Assembly (NCBI GenBank): GCA_903901015.1
Contig: CAIUPH010000009.1
Location: forward strand, 1 to 32,701
Reading direction: 5' to 3'
Length of the DNA: 32,701 bases
Origin: Candidatus Bathyarchaeota archaeon
GTDB lineage: Archaea; Thermoproteota; Bathyarchaeia; Bathyarchaeales; Bathycorpusculaceae
Positions within the stretch are counted from its first letter, which is position 1, and every line of letters begins with the position of its first letter. A program made the translations under genes and the position numbers. Below are positions 24,290 to 32,439 of this stretch, one piece after another. The notes under the pieces were generated by a model. That model was not told where the DNA came from. It ran no database searches and saw only the letters and a program-made list of their open reading frames with translations.

Positions 24290-25264
24290 ATGAGCAGAGC
24301 CAGCAAGTTAACTGAACCAATAAAACAAGAACAAGTTACACCGAAGTCAGAACCAGCCAAAGTTCAAGTATGCCCCGAATGCGGCAGCACCCGACTTATG
24401 CGCGATTATGAATGCGCCGAAATAGTCTGTATGGACTGCGGATTCGTCGTTGCAGCCAAAATTGCTGACCGCGGTCCAGAATGGAGAGCTTTCGATGATG
24501 AGCAAAGGTCCAAGAGAACCCGCGTTGGTGCACCGCTCACATACACAATTCACGATAAAGGATTATCAACAACAATCGACTGGCATGACCGAGACATCTA
24601 CGGCAAAAGCCTCTCGCCAGGACAGAAAGCACAGGTTTATCGTCTGCGCAAGTGGCAGCGGCGCATTAGGGTTTCAGATGCAACTGAACGGAACCTGGCG
24701 TTTGCGCTCTCAGAAATTACAAAGATATCCAATAACCTGAACCTTCCAAAGAGCATTCTTGAAACCGCTTCAGTGATCTACCGTAAGGCAGTAAAAGAGA
24801 AACTTATCCGCGGCAGGTCGATTCAAGGCGTTACCTCAGCTGCGATTTACTTAGCTTGCAGGCAATGCGGCTTACCCAGAACTCTGGATGAAATCGCCCA
24901 GTGCTCCGGAGTCAACAAGAAAGAGGTTGGCAGAAGCTACCGTTTCCTAATCAGAGAACTAAACTATTCCATCCCACCGCTGCGTCCAAGCCAATACATA
25001 ACAAAGTTCTCAAACCAGCTCACCATGCAGGGAAAAGTTGAGGAAATCGCCCATAAAATCTTAGCCGCTGCAAAGGAACTCAAACTCACCTCAGGCAGAG
25101 GACCCACAGGCATCGCAGCAGCAGCAAGCTACGTCGCATCAGTCTTAACGGGCGAACGCAAGACACAAAGAGAAATCGCCGAGATTGCACAGGTAACCGA
25201 AGTCACTATTCGCAACAGGTACAAGGAACTCGTTGAACGCTTAATGTTCGAAATAAACCTTTAA
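24290..25264 (+). CDS. tfb: Transcription initiation factor IIB
   Basis: 324 residues. TFB bridges TBP-bound promoter DNA and RNA polymerase. The zinc ribbon has C28, C31, C47 and C50. The B-reader region follows with [19 protein letters not shown]. Two cyclin folds occupy about 120-210 and 215-320, the second with the recognition helix [27 protein letters not shown]. All parts are present, so it is a full-length functional factor. It starts directly at the gar1 stop. It would recognise the TATA and BRE elements noted in this window. Confidence 0.96.
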   Translation: MSRASKLTEPIKQEQVTPKSEPAKVQVCPECGSTRLMRDYECAEIVCMDCGFVVAAKIADRGPEWRAFDDEQRSKRTRVGAPLTYTIHDKGLSTTIDWHDRDIYGKSLSPGQKAQVYRLRKWQRRIRVSDATERNLAFALSEITKISNNLNLPKSILETASVIYRKAVKEKLIRGRSIQGVTSAAIYLACRQCGLPRTLDEIAQCSGVNKKEVGRSYRFLIRELNYSIPPLRPSQYITKFSNQLTMQGKVEEIAHKILAAAKELKLTSGRGPTGIAAAASYVASVLTGERKTQREIAEIAQVTEVTIRNRYKELVERLMFEINL

Positions 25265-25302
25265 CCTCATCATTTCTTATTTTTGTTTTTTAGGGTTCCA
25301 AC

Positions 25303-25590
25303 ATGGCTTCTTTCGACGAAAAAACTTCTGATAAATCTAAATTGGAAGATTCAATTGCTGAACTCGAAGAAATCCTATTGGGTCTTAGACAAAACCTTGG
25401 GAGCTTGCATAAGAAAATAGAGTTGCTCGAGTCCAAGCCCGAGTTGCAGAGCGGCATACTGAATTTGAAGAAGGCCGCTGATGTAAGAGCGCGCGACCTT
25501 GAAGCTGAAGTGAAGCGGTTGCGGGAAGAGCTATCGTCCATGCGGGAGCTTTTAGGTTTAAACCTTGATAAACGAAATTCAGGCAAATAA
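25303..25590 (+). CDS. Small coiled-coil protein, unknown function
   Basis: 95 residues starting MASFDEKTSDKSKLEDSIAEL. It consists of two heptad-bearing helices (about 12-45 and 55-88) rich in Leu, Glu, Lys and Arg, with no Cys or membrane segment. It follows tfb by 38 nt on the same strand. Function unknown; a structural or dimerising role is the most that can be said. Confidence 0.7.
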   Translation: MASFDEKTSDKSKLEDSIAELEEILLGLRQNLGSLHKKIELLESKPELQSGILNLKKAADVRARDLEAEVKRLREELSSMRELLGLNLDKRNSGK

Positions 25591-25642
25591 TGAACATCGG
25601 ATAAGCAATTTTTTTAAGCACCCACGTTGATAATGCTAAGTT

Positions 25643-26257
25643 ATGCCCTATAAATTCACTTTCGACCTCTCAAAGGTTCCAAGGTTCTTCTTCACCGAAA
25701 TCGCCATGATTAGTTACCAGAAGGGCATGCACAAGAGTTTCTTAACTACGCTCAACGAGTTGATTATAAAGTTTAAAATTCAAGAAGCAACAGGGCTGAA
25801 CCTTTCTGATGCCTGCGCGGTGCTTCAAGACCTAATTGATTTACAAGCCATCAACAGCATCGAGAGAAATAAGTTTTTACAGACCAAAAAACGCGCGTTG
25901 TTCCTGCCGCATTGCTCGCGAAAATACATGGATGGCCGTTGCAAAGCAACGTTCGACCCTGAAATTCCATGTTACACATGTGCGCATTGTTCGGATGATT
26001 GCATGGTAAACAAGGCAGACCAGTACGCCCGAAAGAAAGGCTACGACGTTTACTTGCTGCCCGGTGGCTCCTGCATACCTAAGATACTCAAGAACAGAAA
26101 TTACGAAGGCATCGTTGGGGTGGCATGCGGAGAAGAAATGAAAATCATGGGTCCGCTCATCAAAGACATGAAGATAACTGGGCAGGGCATACCTTTGCTT
26201 AAGAATGGGTGTTCAAGCACCGTTTTCAACATGGAAACCCTCAGAAAAGTCCTCTAA
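25643..26257 (+). CDS. DUF116 family protein
   Basis: 204 residues. An N-terminal helical part (residues 1-85) is followed by the DUF116 core: RALFLPHCSRKYMDGRCKA, CYTCAHCSDDCMVNKADQYARKKGYDVYLLPGGSCIPK, then GIVGVACGEEMKIMG and IPLLKNGCSST. More than ten cysteines suggest a metal or iron-sulfur site, though none has been firmly assigned to my knowledge. Length is typical of the short archaeal form. The start ATG at 25643 has no strong ribosome-binding site. Confidence 0.88.
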   Translation: MPYKFTFDLSKVPRFFFTEIAMISYQKGMHKSFLTTLNELIIKFKIQEATGLNLSDACAVLQDLIDLQAINSIERNKFLQTKKRALFLPHCSRKYMDGRCKATFDPEIPCYTCAHCSDDCMVNKADQYARKKGYDVYLLPGGSCIPKILKNRNYEGIVGVACGEEMKIMGPLIKDMKITGQGIPLLKNGCSSTVFNMETLRKVL

Positions 26258-26299
26258 CCCAATTTTTAACTGCAGTCTATTCGCTGGCGGTTAGCAAAG

Positions 26300-26307
26300 C
26301 TTATAAT
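26300..26307 (+). promoter_or_regulatory. TATA box of the small zinc protein gene
   Basis: CTTATAAT lies 31-38 nt before ATG 26338, so the transcript would start almost at the codon. This supports the short start over the 26209 start that overlaps DUF116. Confidence 0.5.
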
Positions 26308-26337
26308 GCTAAACCATTCCAAGAGATTACTTGTTTG

Positions 26338-26544
26338 ATGTTCATGCCAGAGAAAAAAGCAGTACCAAAAAAATCAAGCCAGAAATTTTTCCGGACTGGC
26401 GAGAAATGTCCAGAATCAGGGTTGTACGAGCATTTCTGTAAGAGTAAGGGTGAGAAATCCCGGATTCCCTTGTCGAAGACTGAGACTTTTCCGCCGTGCA
26501 GGACTTGCGGTTCGGTTAAATGGGTTTTATCGATTGCCGCCTAA
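26338..26544 (+). CDS. Small zinc-ribbon protein (YjzC-like)
   Basis: 68 residues from ATG 26338 (ATG 26344 also possible). Core: FFRTGEKCPESGLYEHFCK, then PLSKTETFPPCRTCGSVKWVL. This resembles the Bacillus YjzC-type pattern of F-x-G-E-K-x-P-x-S-G and L-S-x-x-x-x-F-P-P, here with four cysteines (KCPESG, FCK, PPCRTCG) that could hold zinc. Role unknown. The start choice follows the TATA box at 26300. Confidence 0.72.
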   Translation: MFMPEKKAVPKKSSQKFFRTGEKCPESGLYEHFCKSKGEKSRIPLSKTETFPPCRTCGSVKWVLSIAA

Positions 26545-26666
26545 GCCTTTACTTTCCCTAAAATACGTATTTTTAAGAAACTGTCAACTGTTTGGTTAAT
26601 CATGAGTTCACTTTTTGTTGAGTTCAAAAATTGAGGGGCAGGTCGTACAGAGCAGCAGGTGTTTAA

Positions 26667-27986
26667 TTATGGTGTTAATCTGACTCTGTCTCTTGGGTAC
26701 AGAGTTACTTCACGGATGTTCTTGTTGTCCGTTAAAATCATCGTTAACCTTTCCAAACCCATTCCCCATCCTGCGTGCGGCGGCATGCCGTAGTCGTAGG
26801 CTTGCAAATGGCATTTGAACGATTCAGGATTCAATCCCTTCTCCTGCAGCCGTTGGATGAGCTGTTCTTTTTGGGAAATTCTTGTTCCACCCGAGACCAG
26901 CTCGATGTAGCTATGCATCAAATCGAAGCCTTCGCTCACTTCAGGCTTGTCTTCGCGGGGTTTAATGTAGAATGCTTTGGCGTGTGTTGGCCAATCGGTT
27001 ATGAAGTAGAAGTAAGGGTAGATTTCGCCTAAAACCCGAAAAGCCTCGGTTGGGATGTCTTCGCCCCACGGAATGGTGACGTCGTGTTGTTTGAGGTCTT
27101 CGAGGACTTGGTCGTAGGTTAAACGTTTAAACGGAATTGTGGGAACTTCAAGGTTGTGCTTGAGCAGCGTCAACTCGTTGGCGCATTTCTCTTTAACAAC
27201 AGTGCAAACATGATTGATAACTTGTTCGAGAAGCGCCATCACGTCTGTGGCATTTGCAAAAGCTGCTTCGATGTCGATGGAGGTGAATTCGCTAAGGTGC
27301 CGTCTGGTGTGGGATTCTTCAGCGCGGAAGAATGGCCCAACCTCGAACACCCGCTCGAAACTCAAAGTTAATTCTTCCTTGTAGAGCTGGGGGCTTTGGG
27401 CAAGGTAGGCTTTTTGGCCGAAATAGTCAACGCTGAAAAGTTCTGCGCCGCCTTCTGTGGCGGAAGCGATTATTCTTGGAGTGTGAACTTCCAGAAAGTC
27501 CTTCTTGAAGAGGAAACTGCGTATTGCTTCGAGCGCTGTATGCTGGACTTTGAATGTGGCTAAGCTCTGTTCTTGGGTTAGGTCAAGTGGGCGTGCATCC
27601 AAGCGGGCTTCGATTAGAGCGGGGGTTTTGCCTGTTATGTCTATTGGTAGCTGCTCGGTGGCGACGTTAAAAATCTTTATCGCCGCAGGTATAACTTCGA
27701 TGCCTCTTGAGGTCATAGTGGTTTTTTTAACGTTTCCCTTGACGCCGAAGCTGAAGCGTTTCTGCAGTAAATCTGATTTCGTTAAAACTTCGGGCAAAAC
27801 ACGTTTTTTGGGGATGGTTAACTGGATTGTTCCTTCGCGGTCCTGAAGTATGATGAATCGGATTCCGCCTAGGTCGCGGACATCTTGGACCCAGCCGAAA
27901 AGGGTGACCTCTTGACTGTCGAGTTCAGGTGTCACTTGACTTGTATAGTGAGTTCTAGTCCAGTCTCCGATTGAATCCAAATTCAT
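26667..27986 (-). CDS. aspS: Aspartyl-tRNA synthetase, archaeal type
   Basis: 439 residues from ATG 27986 (a TTG four codons upstream is possible). The N-terminal OB fold (VTLFGWVQDVRDLGGIRFIILQDREG) binds the anticodon. The class II core has motif 2 FEVGPFFRAEESHTRRHLSEFTSIDIE and motif 3 GWGMGLERLTMIL, with the ending LYPRDRVRLTP usual for archaeal AspRS. At the place of Trp26 of the discriminating Thermococcus enzyme it has Gln, and at Lys85 a Ser or Arg by my alignment from memory, so it may also charge tRNA-Asn. It starts 14 nt after the KH-domain gene stop. Confidence 0.94.
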   Translation of the reverse strand: MNLDSIGDWTRTHYTSQVTPELDSQEVTLFGWVQDVRDLGGIRFIILQDREGTIQLTIPKKRVLPEVLTKSDLLQKRFSFGVKGNVKKTTMTSRGIEVIPAAIKIFNVATEQLPIDITGKTPALIEARLDARPLDLTQEQSLATFKVQHTALEAIRSFLFKKDFLEVHTPRIIASATEGGAELFSVDYFGQKAYLAQSPQLYKEELTLSFERVFEVGPFFRAEESHTRRHLSEFTSIDIEAAFANATDVMALLEQVINHVCTVVKEKCANELTLLKHNLEVPTIPFKRLTYDQVLEDLKQHDVTIPWGEDIPTEAFRVLGEIYPYFYFITDWPTHAKAFYIKPREDKPEVSEGFDLMHSYIELVSGGTRISQKEQLIQRLQEKGLNPESFKCHLQAYDYGMPPHAGWGMGLERLTMILTDNKNIREVTLYPRDRVRLTP

Positions 27987-28000
27987 GCTGCTTGCCAACT

Positions 28001-28510
28001 TTAACCTGCGATTTCAACGCGTAAGGACATTTTACGTACTTTACTGGCGATTTCCTTGAGTGCTTTAAGGTCAAACGGTAGCTGTGCGCCTCGTTTCCTC
28101 TTGAGAATTACGCGTGTTTCAGTGGTTCCGTCTGGAAGCCAGATGGTGTTGATGGTTAAGATGCTGAAGGGCACGAATAGGTCTTCGAGGAATTTGCGGT
28201 CGTCAACACCATGTTCTAGTACGCGCACGTTTTTGCCTGTTTCGTCGCCGAGGGTCTTGACGATTTTACCGCCGTAACCTAATAGTTTAGGGACATCTCC
28301 GTGTCCGACGAGTATGGCTAAGGTTTTTTCAACCTCAATGGCTTTGTAGAAGCACACGTTTTGCAGGGAAGGATACTTTTCTTCCATGGAGAGCAATATG
28401 CGAGCGACTTTCAAGTCTATGTCGCTGATTTCGCCAGCTTTAACTTTGGCTGAACATTTTTGGCAGAGAATGCCGCTTTTTAAGCAGAAACTACATAGTT
28501 CTGTTTTCAT
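28001..28510 (-). CDS. NusA-like KH-domain protein with N-terminal zinc knuckle
   Basis: 169 residues starting MKTELCSFCLKSGILCQKC, with zinc-type ligands C6, C9, C16 and C19. After a helix, a KH-like part contains ILVGHGDVPKLLGYGGKIVKTLGDETGKNVRVLEHG with the G-x-G-G loop (GYGGK). The sequence fits the archaeal family annotated as transcription elongation factor NusA-like or RNA-binding protein; its exact role is not settled. I chose ATG 28510 with AGGAAAAC upstream over a TTG seven codons earlier. Lies between alba and aspS on the same strand. Confidence 0.83.
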   Translation of the reverse strand: MKTELCSFCLKSGILCQKCSAKVKAGEISDIDLKVARILLSMEEKYPSLQNVCFYKAIEVEKTLAILVGHGDVPKLLGYGGKIVKTLGDETGKNVRVLEHGVDDRKFLEDLFVPFSILTINTIWLPDGTTETRVILKRKRGAQLPFDLKALKEIASKVRKMSLRVEIAG

Positions 28511-28558
28511 TTGTGTTCTGTTTTCCTGCAAAGAAGGAGTTAAGCTTCAAGCGTGAGT

Positions 28559-28846
28559 TTACCGTATCAGAGTAATTTCGATGGTGCTTACGTTGGTTGC
28601 AGTGGCGCCGTCTTCTTGGTCTTGCGGTAGGAATCGGTCTGTTCCGATGCTGATGCTTTTTATCTTTGCATCCGGCAGGAATCTGTGTCTGACAACTTCG
28701 GCGACGTCGATTGCTCGGCTGATGGATCTGCCGCGTGCTTTGATGCTGACTTCTTTTGCGCCGCTATGGAAGAAGGTGATGCATGCGAGGACATAGTTCA
28801 TTATTGGTTTTTTGCCGATTAAGACTGCACTGGCGTTTTCCGTCAC
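28559..28846 (-). CDS. albA: Alba chromatin protein
   Basis: 95 residues, GTG start with GGAGTGAAGC upstream. Binds DNA and RNA as a dimer. [44 protein letters not shown] and the C-terminal STIEITLIR are diagnostic. The lysine that is acetylated in Sulfolobus Alba corresponds to the K-K pair in [10 protein letters not shown]. First gene of the alba-KH-aspS group. Confidence 0.95.
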   Translation of the reverse strand: MTENASAVLIGKKPIMNYVLACITFFHSGAKEVSIKARGRSISRAIDVAEVVRHRFLPDAKIKSISIGTDRFLPQDQEDGATATNVSTIEITLIR

Positions 28847-29218
28847 GGTTTCGCTTCACTCCTGGTTTACTTTAGTAGTTTGACTTAAGCTTTTTTTCAA
28901 AATAAATACATTGTGGTGGTTAGTTTGTCTGTTGTTGGAAACAAAAATAGTTAGTTTAGTTAAGTTTAGGAATGTTTTCTGTTTACATGTTTCTTGGTTT
29001 CTGGTCGGGTTTTGTTATTTGAATAAAGCGAAACTGAATGTTGAAAACACCAACGGCTCCTCTTTACGATGCCTGCGAAGCTACCGTTAAATGGCGCGGC
29101 AGACTGGGAACCGCCCTTAATTTTGCTTTTTTCGCAACTGAGGATCGCTTTTGATAGTCAGATTCTTAAGGAAGTTTGCAACTATTGTAAAGGTTTAAGT
29201 TAACAAAACAACACAAAA
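28847..29218. other. Intergenic region between alba and the HTH/AsnC-like gene
   Basis: No open frame of interest. A G+C-richer island at about 29065-29115 contains GCGG...CCGC inverted arms around CAGACTGGGAA, followed by T-rich sequence. This could be a small RNA with a terminator-like end, but evidence is slight. The rest is A/T-rich promoter sequence for the two divergent genes. Confidence 0.3.
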
Positions 29219-29686
29219 GTGACCAATTTGGAGCCATTAACTAAACGTTCAATCCAACTGCTAAAAACCCTCTACGAAAAAGGCAAATCCACAAACACCT
29301 ACACCCTCAAAGTTAAACAGGACGAGCTCTCAGCCCAGCTTGGCGTAAGCCGACAAGCCCTAAACGTTCACTTGCGTAAACTCAAAAACCGCGGCTACAT
29401 CCGCACGGGAAGAGGATTCATCGACGTCACCGAAAAAGGGTTAAGCGCCCTTGGAGTATCCACAACCCCAGCGTTCATACTTCTAAAAGTTTCACCCATC
29501 AAACGCATCCACGTCTACGAACAAATCCATGAACTCGCCGTCTCCAGGGCTTTTCGCATCGCGGGTGAAGTCGACGCACTCATCATCGTTGAACGCGAGA
29601 ACCTCGATGAAATCTTAAAGAAGCTCTACAGCATCGACGGAATAGAAGACACACGCTCCTACGTAACCATCGAAGTCATCAAATAA
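29219..29686 (+). CDS. Regulator with winged helix and AsnC-like C-terminal domain
   Basis: 155 residues, GTG start. N-terminal winged helix (about 8-75): IQLLKTLYEKGK, then VKQDELSAQLGVSRQALNVHLRKLKNRGYIRTGRGFIDVTEKG, which is closer to MarR/Crp HTH than to the classic Lrp HTH. The C-terminal 75 residues (FILLKVSPIKRIHVYEQIHEL, GEVDALIIVERENLDEILKKL, DTRSYVTIEVIK) have the ferredoxin-like pattern of the Lrp/AsnC effector domain. That domain binds small ligands, often amino acids, and forms oligomers. No operator can be identified. The domain order is usual for Lrp; the HTH subtype is less so. Confidence 0.82.
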   Translation: MTNLEPLTKRSIQLLKTLYEKGKSTNTYTLKVKQDELSAQLGVSRQALNVHLRKLKNRGYIRTGRGFIDVTEKGLSALGVSTTPAFILLKVSPIKRIHVYEQIHELAVSRAFRIAGEVDALIIVERENLDEILKKLYSIDGIEDTRSYVTIEVIK

Positions 29687-29788
29687 ACAATGGTTTTGTA
29701 TTCAGCGCAATAAGTCTAAGTTTAGACAAAAGGTATATTTGATACTTAACCATCAAAGACTTAGCCAAAACGGAAGGTTAACAATAAA

Positions 29789-29950
29789 ATGCCAATATTA
29801 GACCCAGTAAAAAAAGCCATAGCGCAAGAACACCGCTTGTACATGAAAATCTGCAGAGACTGTGGCTCACGCAACGCGGCAACAGCGCTAAAGTGTAGAA
29901 AGTGCAAGGGCAAGAACCTGCGCTGGAAGAAACGAGAAATAGTGAAGTAA
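29789..29950 (+). CDS. rpl40e: Ribosomal protein L40e
   Basis: 53 residues: MPILDPVKKAIAQEHRLYMK, a zinc ribbon ICRDCG...LKCRKCKG, and a basic end NLRWKKREIVK. This is the archaeal form of eukaryotic L40 without ubiquitin. A TATA-like GGTATATTT lies at about 29731-29739. Confidence 0.93.
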   Translation: MPILDPVKKAIAQEHRLYMKICRDCGSRNAATALKCRKCKGKNLRWKKREIVK

Positions 29951-30065
29951 CTAGTTTACTTTTTTTATTTTGTTTTAAAAATTTTTAAGCACTGTCTTAG
30001 TGCTCTTTTTGTATATAGCTCCCCTTATTTAAAGCACCCAAATTCAACCTGTTAATGGTTTCTGA

Positions 30066-30202
30066 AAACGCCAATACTGACCTACCCCTCTATCGTTTCA
30101 ACATAGAACCACTAATCGGATCCAAATAGGTTCGTGGCGCAATAGATCCCTCTATAGGTCCTGTGCATACCTTGAATATTAGGATCCAAATATGCCAAAA
30201 AA
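30066..30202 (-). repeat. Two-module repeat element, copy B (inverted)
   Basis: Reads on the minus strand as copy A does on the plus strand. Positions 30121-30202 match 10385-10465 nearly exactly; 30066-30120 match more loosely. The second hairpin is ATAGA-TCCC-TCTAT on the plus strand (30142-30155). It lies between the convergent ends of L40e and the broken peroxiredoxin gene, as copy A lies between convergent genes. Confidence 0.8.
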
Positions 30203-30220
30203 CTGAAACCGTCATTTTGG

Positions 30221-30698
30221 CTAAGGGATTTTTTCGAGATTTTTCTGGATTTCTACGTAGTTTGGCTCAACCGATGGGTCTTCCGAAATCCAAACGTACC
30301 TTACAAAACCAGCTTGGTTAAGGATGAAGATGGAACGTTTAGCAACCGTGTAACCTTTAAGACCCGCAAAATCAGGCAGTTCCAGATTCCATTGCTTTAT
30401 GACTCGCGTCTGTAATCGCCCAGCACCGGGAAGGGCAATCTGTTTTTCTCTGAAAAGGCCTTGTTTGAGAAAGGGTCAGTAACGGCGACTCCCACTACTT
30501 GAGCGTTCAAATCTGTTAGACGCGACATGGAATCGCGGAATTCACACGCTTCCTTAGTGCACGTTGAAGTGAAAGCTCCAACGAAGAAGGCTAACACAAC
30601 TTTTTTTCCTAAAAACTCATGGAGGCTTCGGGGATTCTTGTCTGTGTCGGGCATGTGAAATCAGGTGCTTTGTCTCCGACTTTAATTTTGTTTACCAT
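30221..30698 (-). pseudogene. Peroxiredoxin gene with two frameshifts
   Basis: Joined across frames it is an AhpC/Bcp-type peroxiredoxin: MVNKIKVGDKAPDFT, then PDTDKNPRSLHEFLGKKVVLAFFVGAFTSTCTKEACEFRD, then FPVLGDYRRE, then IKQWNLELPDFAGLKGYTVAKRS and VRYVWISEDPSVEPNYVEIQ. The peroxidatic Cys is in AFTSTC and a second Cys in KEAC. One base is missing near 30655 (after DFT) and one near 30404 (after YRRE). Neither lesion removes a catalytic residue, so the protein was recently functional, or the reads have errors here. Confidence 0.82.
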
Positions 30699-30753
30699 AA
30701 AAACCAGTCCTTACTATAAAAAAAGAGTTAACGCTTGTATAAATGGCTAATGC

Positions 30754-31377
30754 CTATCCGAATGTGAAGGCTGAAGGGCAAATCTTGTTGAGCACGCAGG
30801 CTTCACATTTAGGTTTCTTCGCCATACATACCTGTCTGCCGTGAAAAATTAACAGGTCAGTAACTTTCATCCACTTAGCTTTGGGCGTGATTTTCATCAG
30901 AGCCTGTTCTATCTTGTCCTGGTCTTTTTGCTGGGTTAAATCAAGCCGCTCCGTAAGCCTGCGAACATGTGTGTCCACAGCTATGCCAGCGACGGTGCCG
31001 TAAGCGTTGTAGAGTACGATGTTAGCGGTTTTCCTTGCCACACCAGGCAACTCGAGGAGTTCCTCCATGATTTTGGGGACTTGGGAATGGAATTTTTCTA
31101 TGAGGAGTTTGCAGCAATTTTGCAGGTTTTTGGCTTTGTTGTGGTAGAAGCCTGTGGAGTGTATGTCTTGTTCGAGTTGTTTTATGTCGGCGTTGGCGTA
31201 GTCTTCTGGGGTGTGGTATTTTTTGAACAAATTTTTAGTAACCATGTTGACTGTGACGTCGGTTGTTTGGGCGCTGAGCATGGTGGCTACAAGGATTTCC
31301 AGTGGGTTGCTGTAGTGTAGAGCGGTTTTGGCATTTGGGTACTGTTTTTCGAGGAGTTCGATTGTTTTCTCCATTCT
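30754..31377 (-). CDS. nth: Endonuclease III
   Basis: 207 residues from ATG 31377; the frame also allows GTG 31413 and TTG 31428. A base-excision DNA glycosylase/AP lyase for oxidised pyrimidines. The helix-hairpin-helix ELLELPGVARKTANIVL carries the catalytic lysine, and the catalytic Asp is in AVDTHVRRLTERL. The 4Fe-4S cluster ligands follow C-x6-C-x2-C-x5-C at residues 184, 191, 194 and 200. A TATA-like TTATAAAT at about 31440-31447 would start transcription near 31417, so the TTG at 31428 is unlikely. Length equals E. coli Nth (211). Confidence 0.92.
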   Translation of the reverse strand, partial: RMEKTIELLEKQYPNAKTALHYSNPLEILVATMLSAQTTDVTVNMVTKNLFKKYHTPEDYANADIKQLEQDIHSTGFYHNKAKNLQNCCKLLIEKFHSQVPKIMEELLELPGVARKTANIVLYNAYGTVAGIAVDTHVRRLTERLDLTQQKDQDKIEQALMKITPKAKWMKVTDLLIFHGRQVCMAKKPKCEACVLNKICPSAFTFG

Positions 31378-31572
31378 TTGTTTGGGTTCAAGGTTTATTT
31401 CTGGTGTTTTCACGGTGGGGTTCTCCAAGAAATCAGTTATTTATAATTGTTGGTTGTGGCTAAAAAAGCTTTGAATGTGTTGGGTGATGCTTTAGTATAC
31501 TAGACACTTGTTTAGAAGTATGTTAATTGAGTCTAAAACTGGTGAATAATAACCGTTTGTTACTGCGGAATG

Positions 31573-31582
31573 TTTATATAAT
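31573..31582 (+). promoter_or_regulatory. TATA box of the RHH gene
   Basis: TTTATATAAT, 45-54 nt before ATG 31627. Initiation near 31605 leaves a leader of about 20 nt with GTGGGAAC, favouring ATG 31627 over GTG 31612. Confidence 0.6.
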
Positions 31583-31626
31583 TTCCACTTATCTGAAAAT
31601 ATGTTAAACAAGTGACAAGTGGGAAC

Positions 31627-32184
31627 ATGGTAAACCCGACAAGAATCACAGTAGCATTCGACAAAACAACAGCAGACCTGCTCGAAAAAATAAGCACCGA
31701 AGGCCAAGTCTCACAGAGCGAAATAATGCGCCGCGCCCTAAAATTCTACAACGAAAACAAAGCCCTCGAAGATCCTGTAACCAAAAAGAAAATCCACGCT
31801 TACATAGATATGCTGCTTACAGGTGAGCACATAATCTTGGATGTTGACCACTGGCTCATGTTCCTGCGTCTCATCGCGTCCTCGCCCGAGAAAGAAAAAT
31901 TCTGGGCAGAACACAAAGAAGTCGCACGTTCCCACTGGGAACAATTAAAAACAAAGGTTCATTCTCCAGAAGAGATGTTGATGCGGCTGGAAATGTGTAA
32001 CTTTTACCGTTTAACCAAGAACGCTCCCAACGACTTCACGCTGGTGTTGGTTTCTGAGGTTTCGAAGGATTTTATCAGGGTTTTCCTTGAAGAGTACTTT
32101 GCGGCTATGGGTGTGAAGGCTGAGATTAAAGAGAACTTGACTAAGCTTCGAGTAACAATTAAACCTTCTAGCTCTAAAGTGTAA
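31627..32184 (+). CDS. Ribbon-helix-helix protein with an unknown C-terminal domain
   Basis: 185 residues from ATG 31627. Residues 1-42 are a CopG/MetJ-type RHH: NPTRITVAFDKTTADLLEKI, then QVSQSEIMRRALKFYNEN. The remaining 140 residues (DHWLMFLRLIASSPEKEKFW, VARSHWEQLKTKVHSPEEMLMRLEMCNFYRL, TLVLVSEVSKDFIRVFLEEYFAAMGVKAEIKENLTKLRVTI) form a helical then alpha/beta domain that I do not recognise beyond other archaeal RHH proteins. No antitoxin partner or toxin gene is adjacent, so a global or auto-regulator is more likely than a TA module. Strong TATA upstream. Confidence 0.82.
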   Translation: MVNPTRITVAFDKTTADLLEKISTEGQVSQSEIMRRALKFYNENKALEDPVTKKKIHAYIDMLLTGEHIILDVDHWLMFLRLIASSPEKEKFWAEHKEVARSHWEQLKTKVHSPEEMLMRLEMCNFYRLTKNAPNDFTLVLVSEVSKDFIRVFLEEYFAAMGVKAEIKENLTKLRVTIKPSSSKV

Positions 32185-32310
32185 ACGTTCAGTAAAGCAT
32201 CTGATATTCTGGATAAATAGCCAGCACTTCATAATTTTTATGAACAAATCTTAACTATCTTTATATCTTGTTGAACACACTATCCGTAGTAACCAAAGGT
32301 GTAATGTAAA

Positions 32311-32439
32311 ATGATTGAAGCAACAACTCAAATCTTGGGAATTTTCGGATTAAGTTCCCTCGCATTAGTATTCGTGTCTTTCTCCAGCACTATATACGTC
32401 GCGAAGAAATTCGGCAATGAAAATCCCGCAAAACAATAA
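32311..32439 (+). CDS. 42-residue single-pass membrane peptide
   Basis: MIEATTQILGIFGLSSLALV, then FVSFSSTIYVAKKFGNENPAKQ. One hydrophobic helix (about 8-34) with a Ser/Thr-rich face and a basic then polar C-terminus. AGGTG lies 9-13 nt before the ATG, and TTTATATC at about 32260-32267 gives a TATA box. Standing alone after the RHH gene, with both signals intact, it looks like a real small gene. Function unknown. Confidence 0.55.
   Translation: MIEATTQILGIFGLSSLALVFVSFSSTIYVAKKFGNENPAKQ

Noticed and set aside
31627-32439. RHH gene plus small membrane peptide as a type I or II toxin-antitoxin pair
   Set aside because: The RHH protein is large with an extra domain, the genes are 126 nt apart, and each seems to have its own TATA box.
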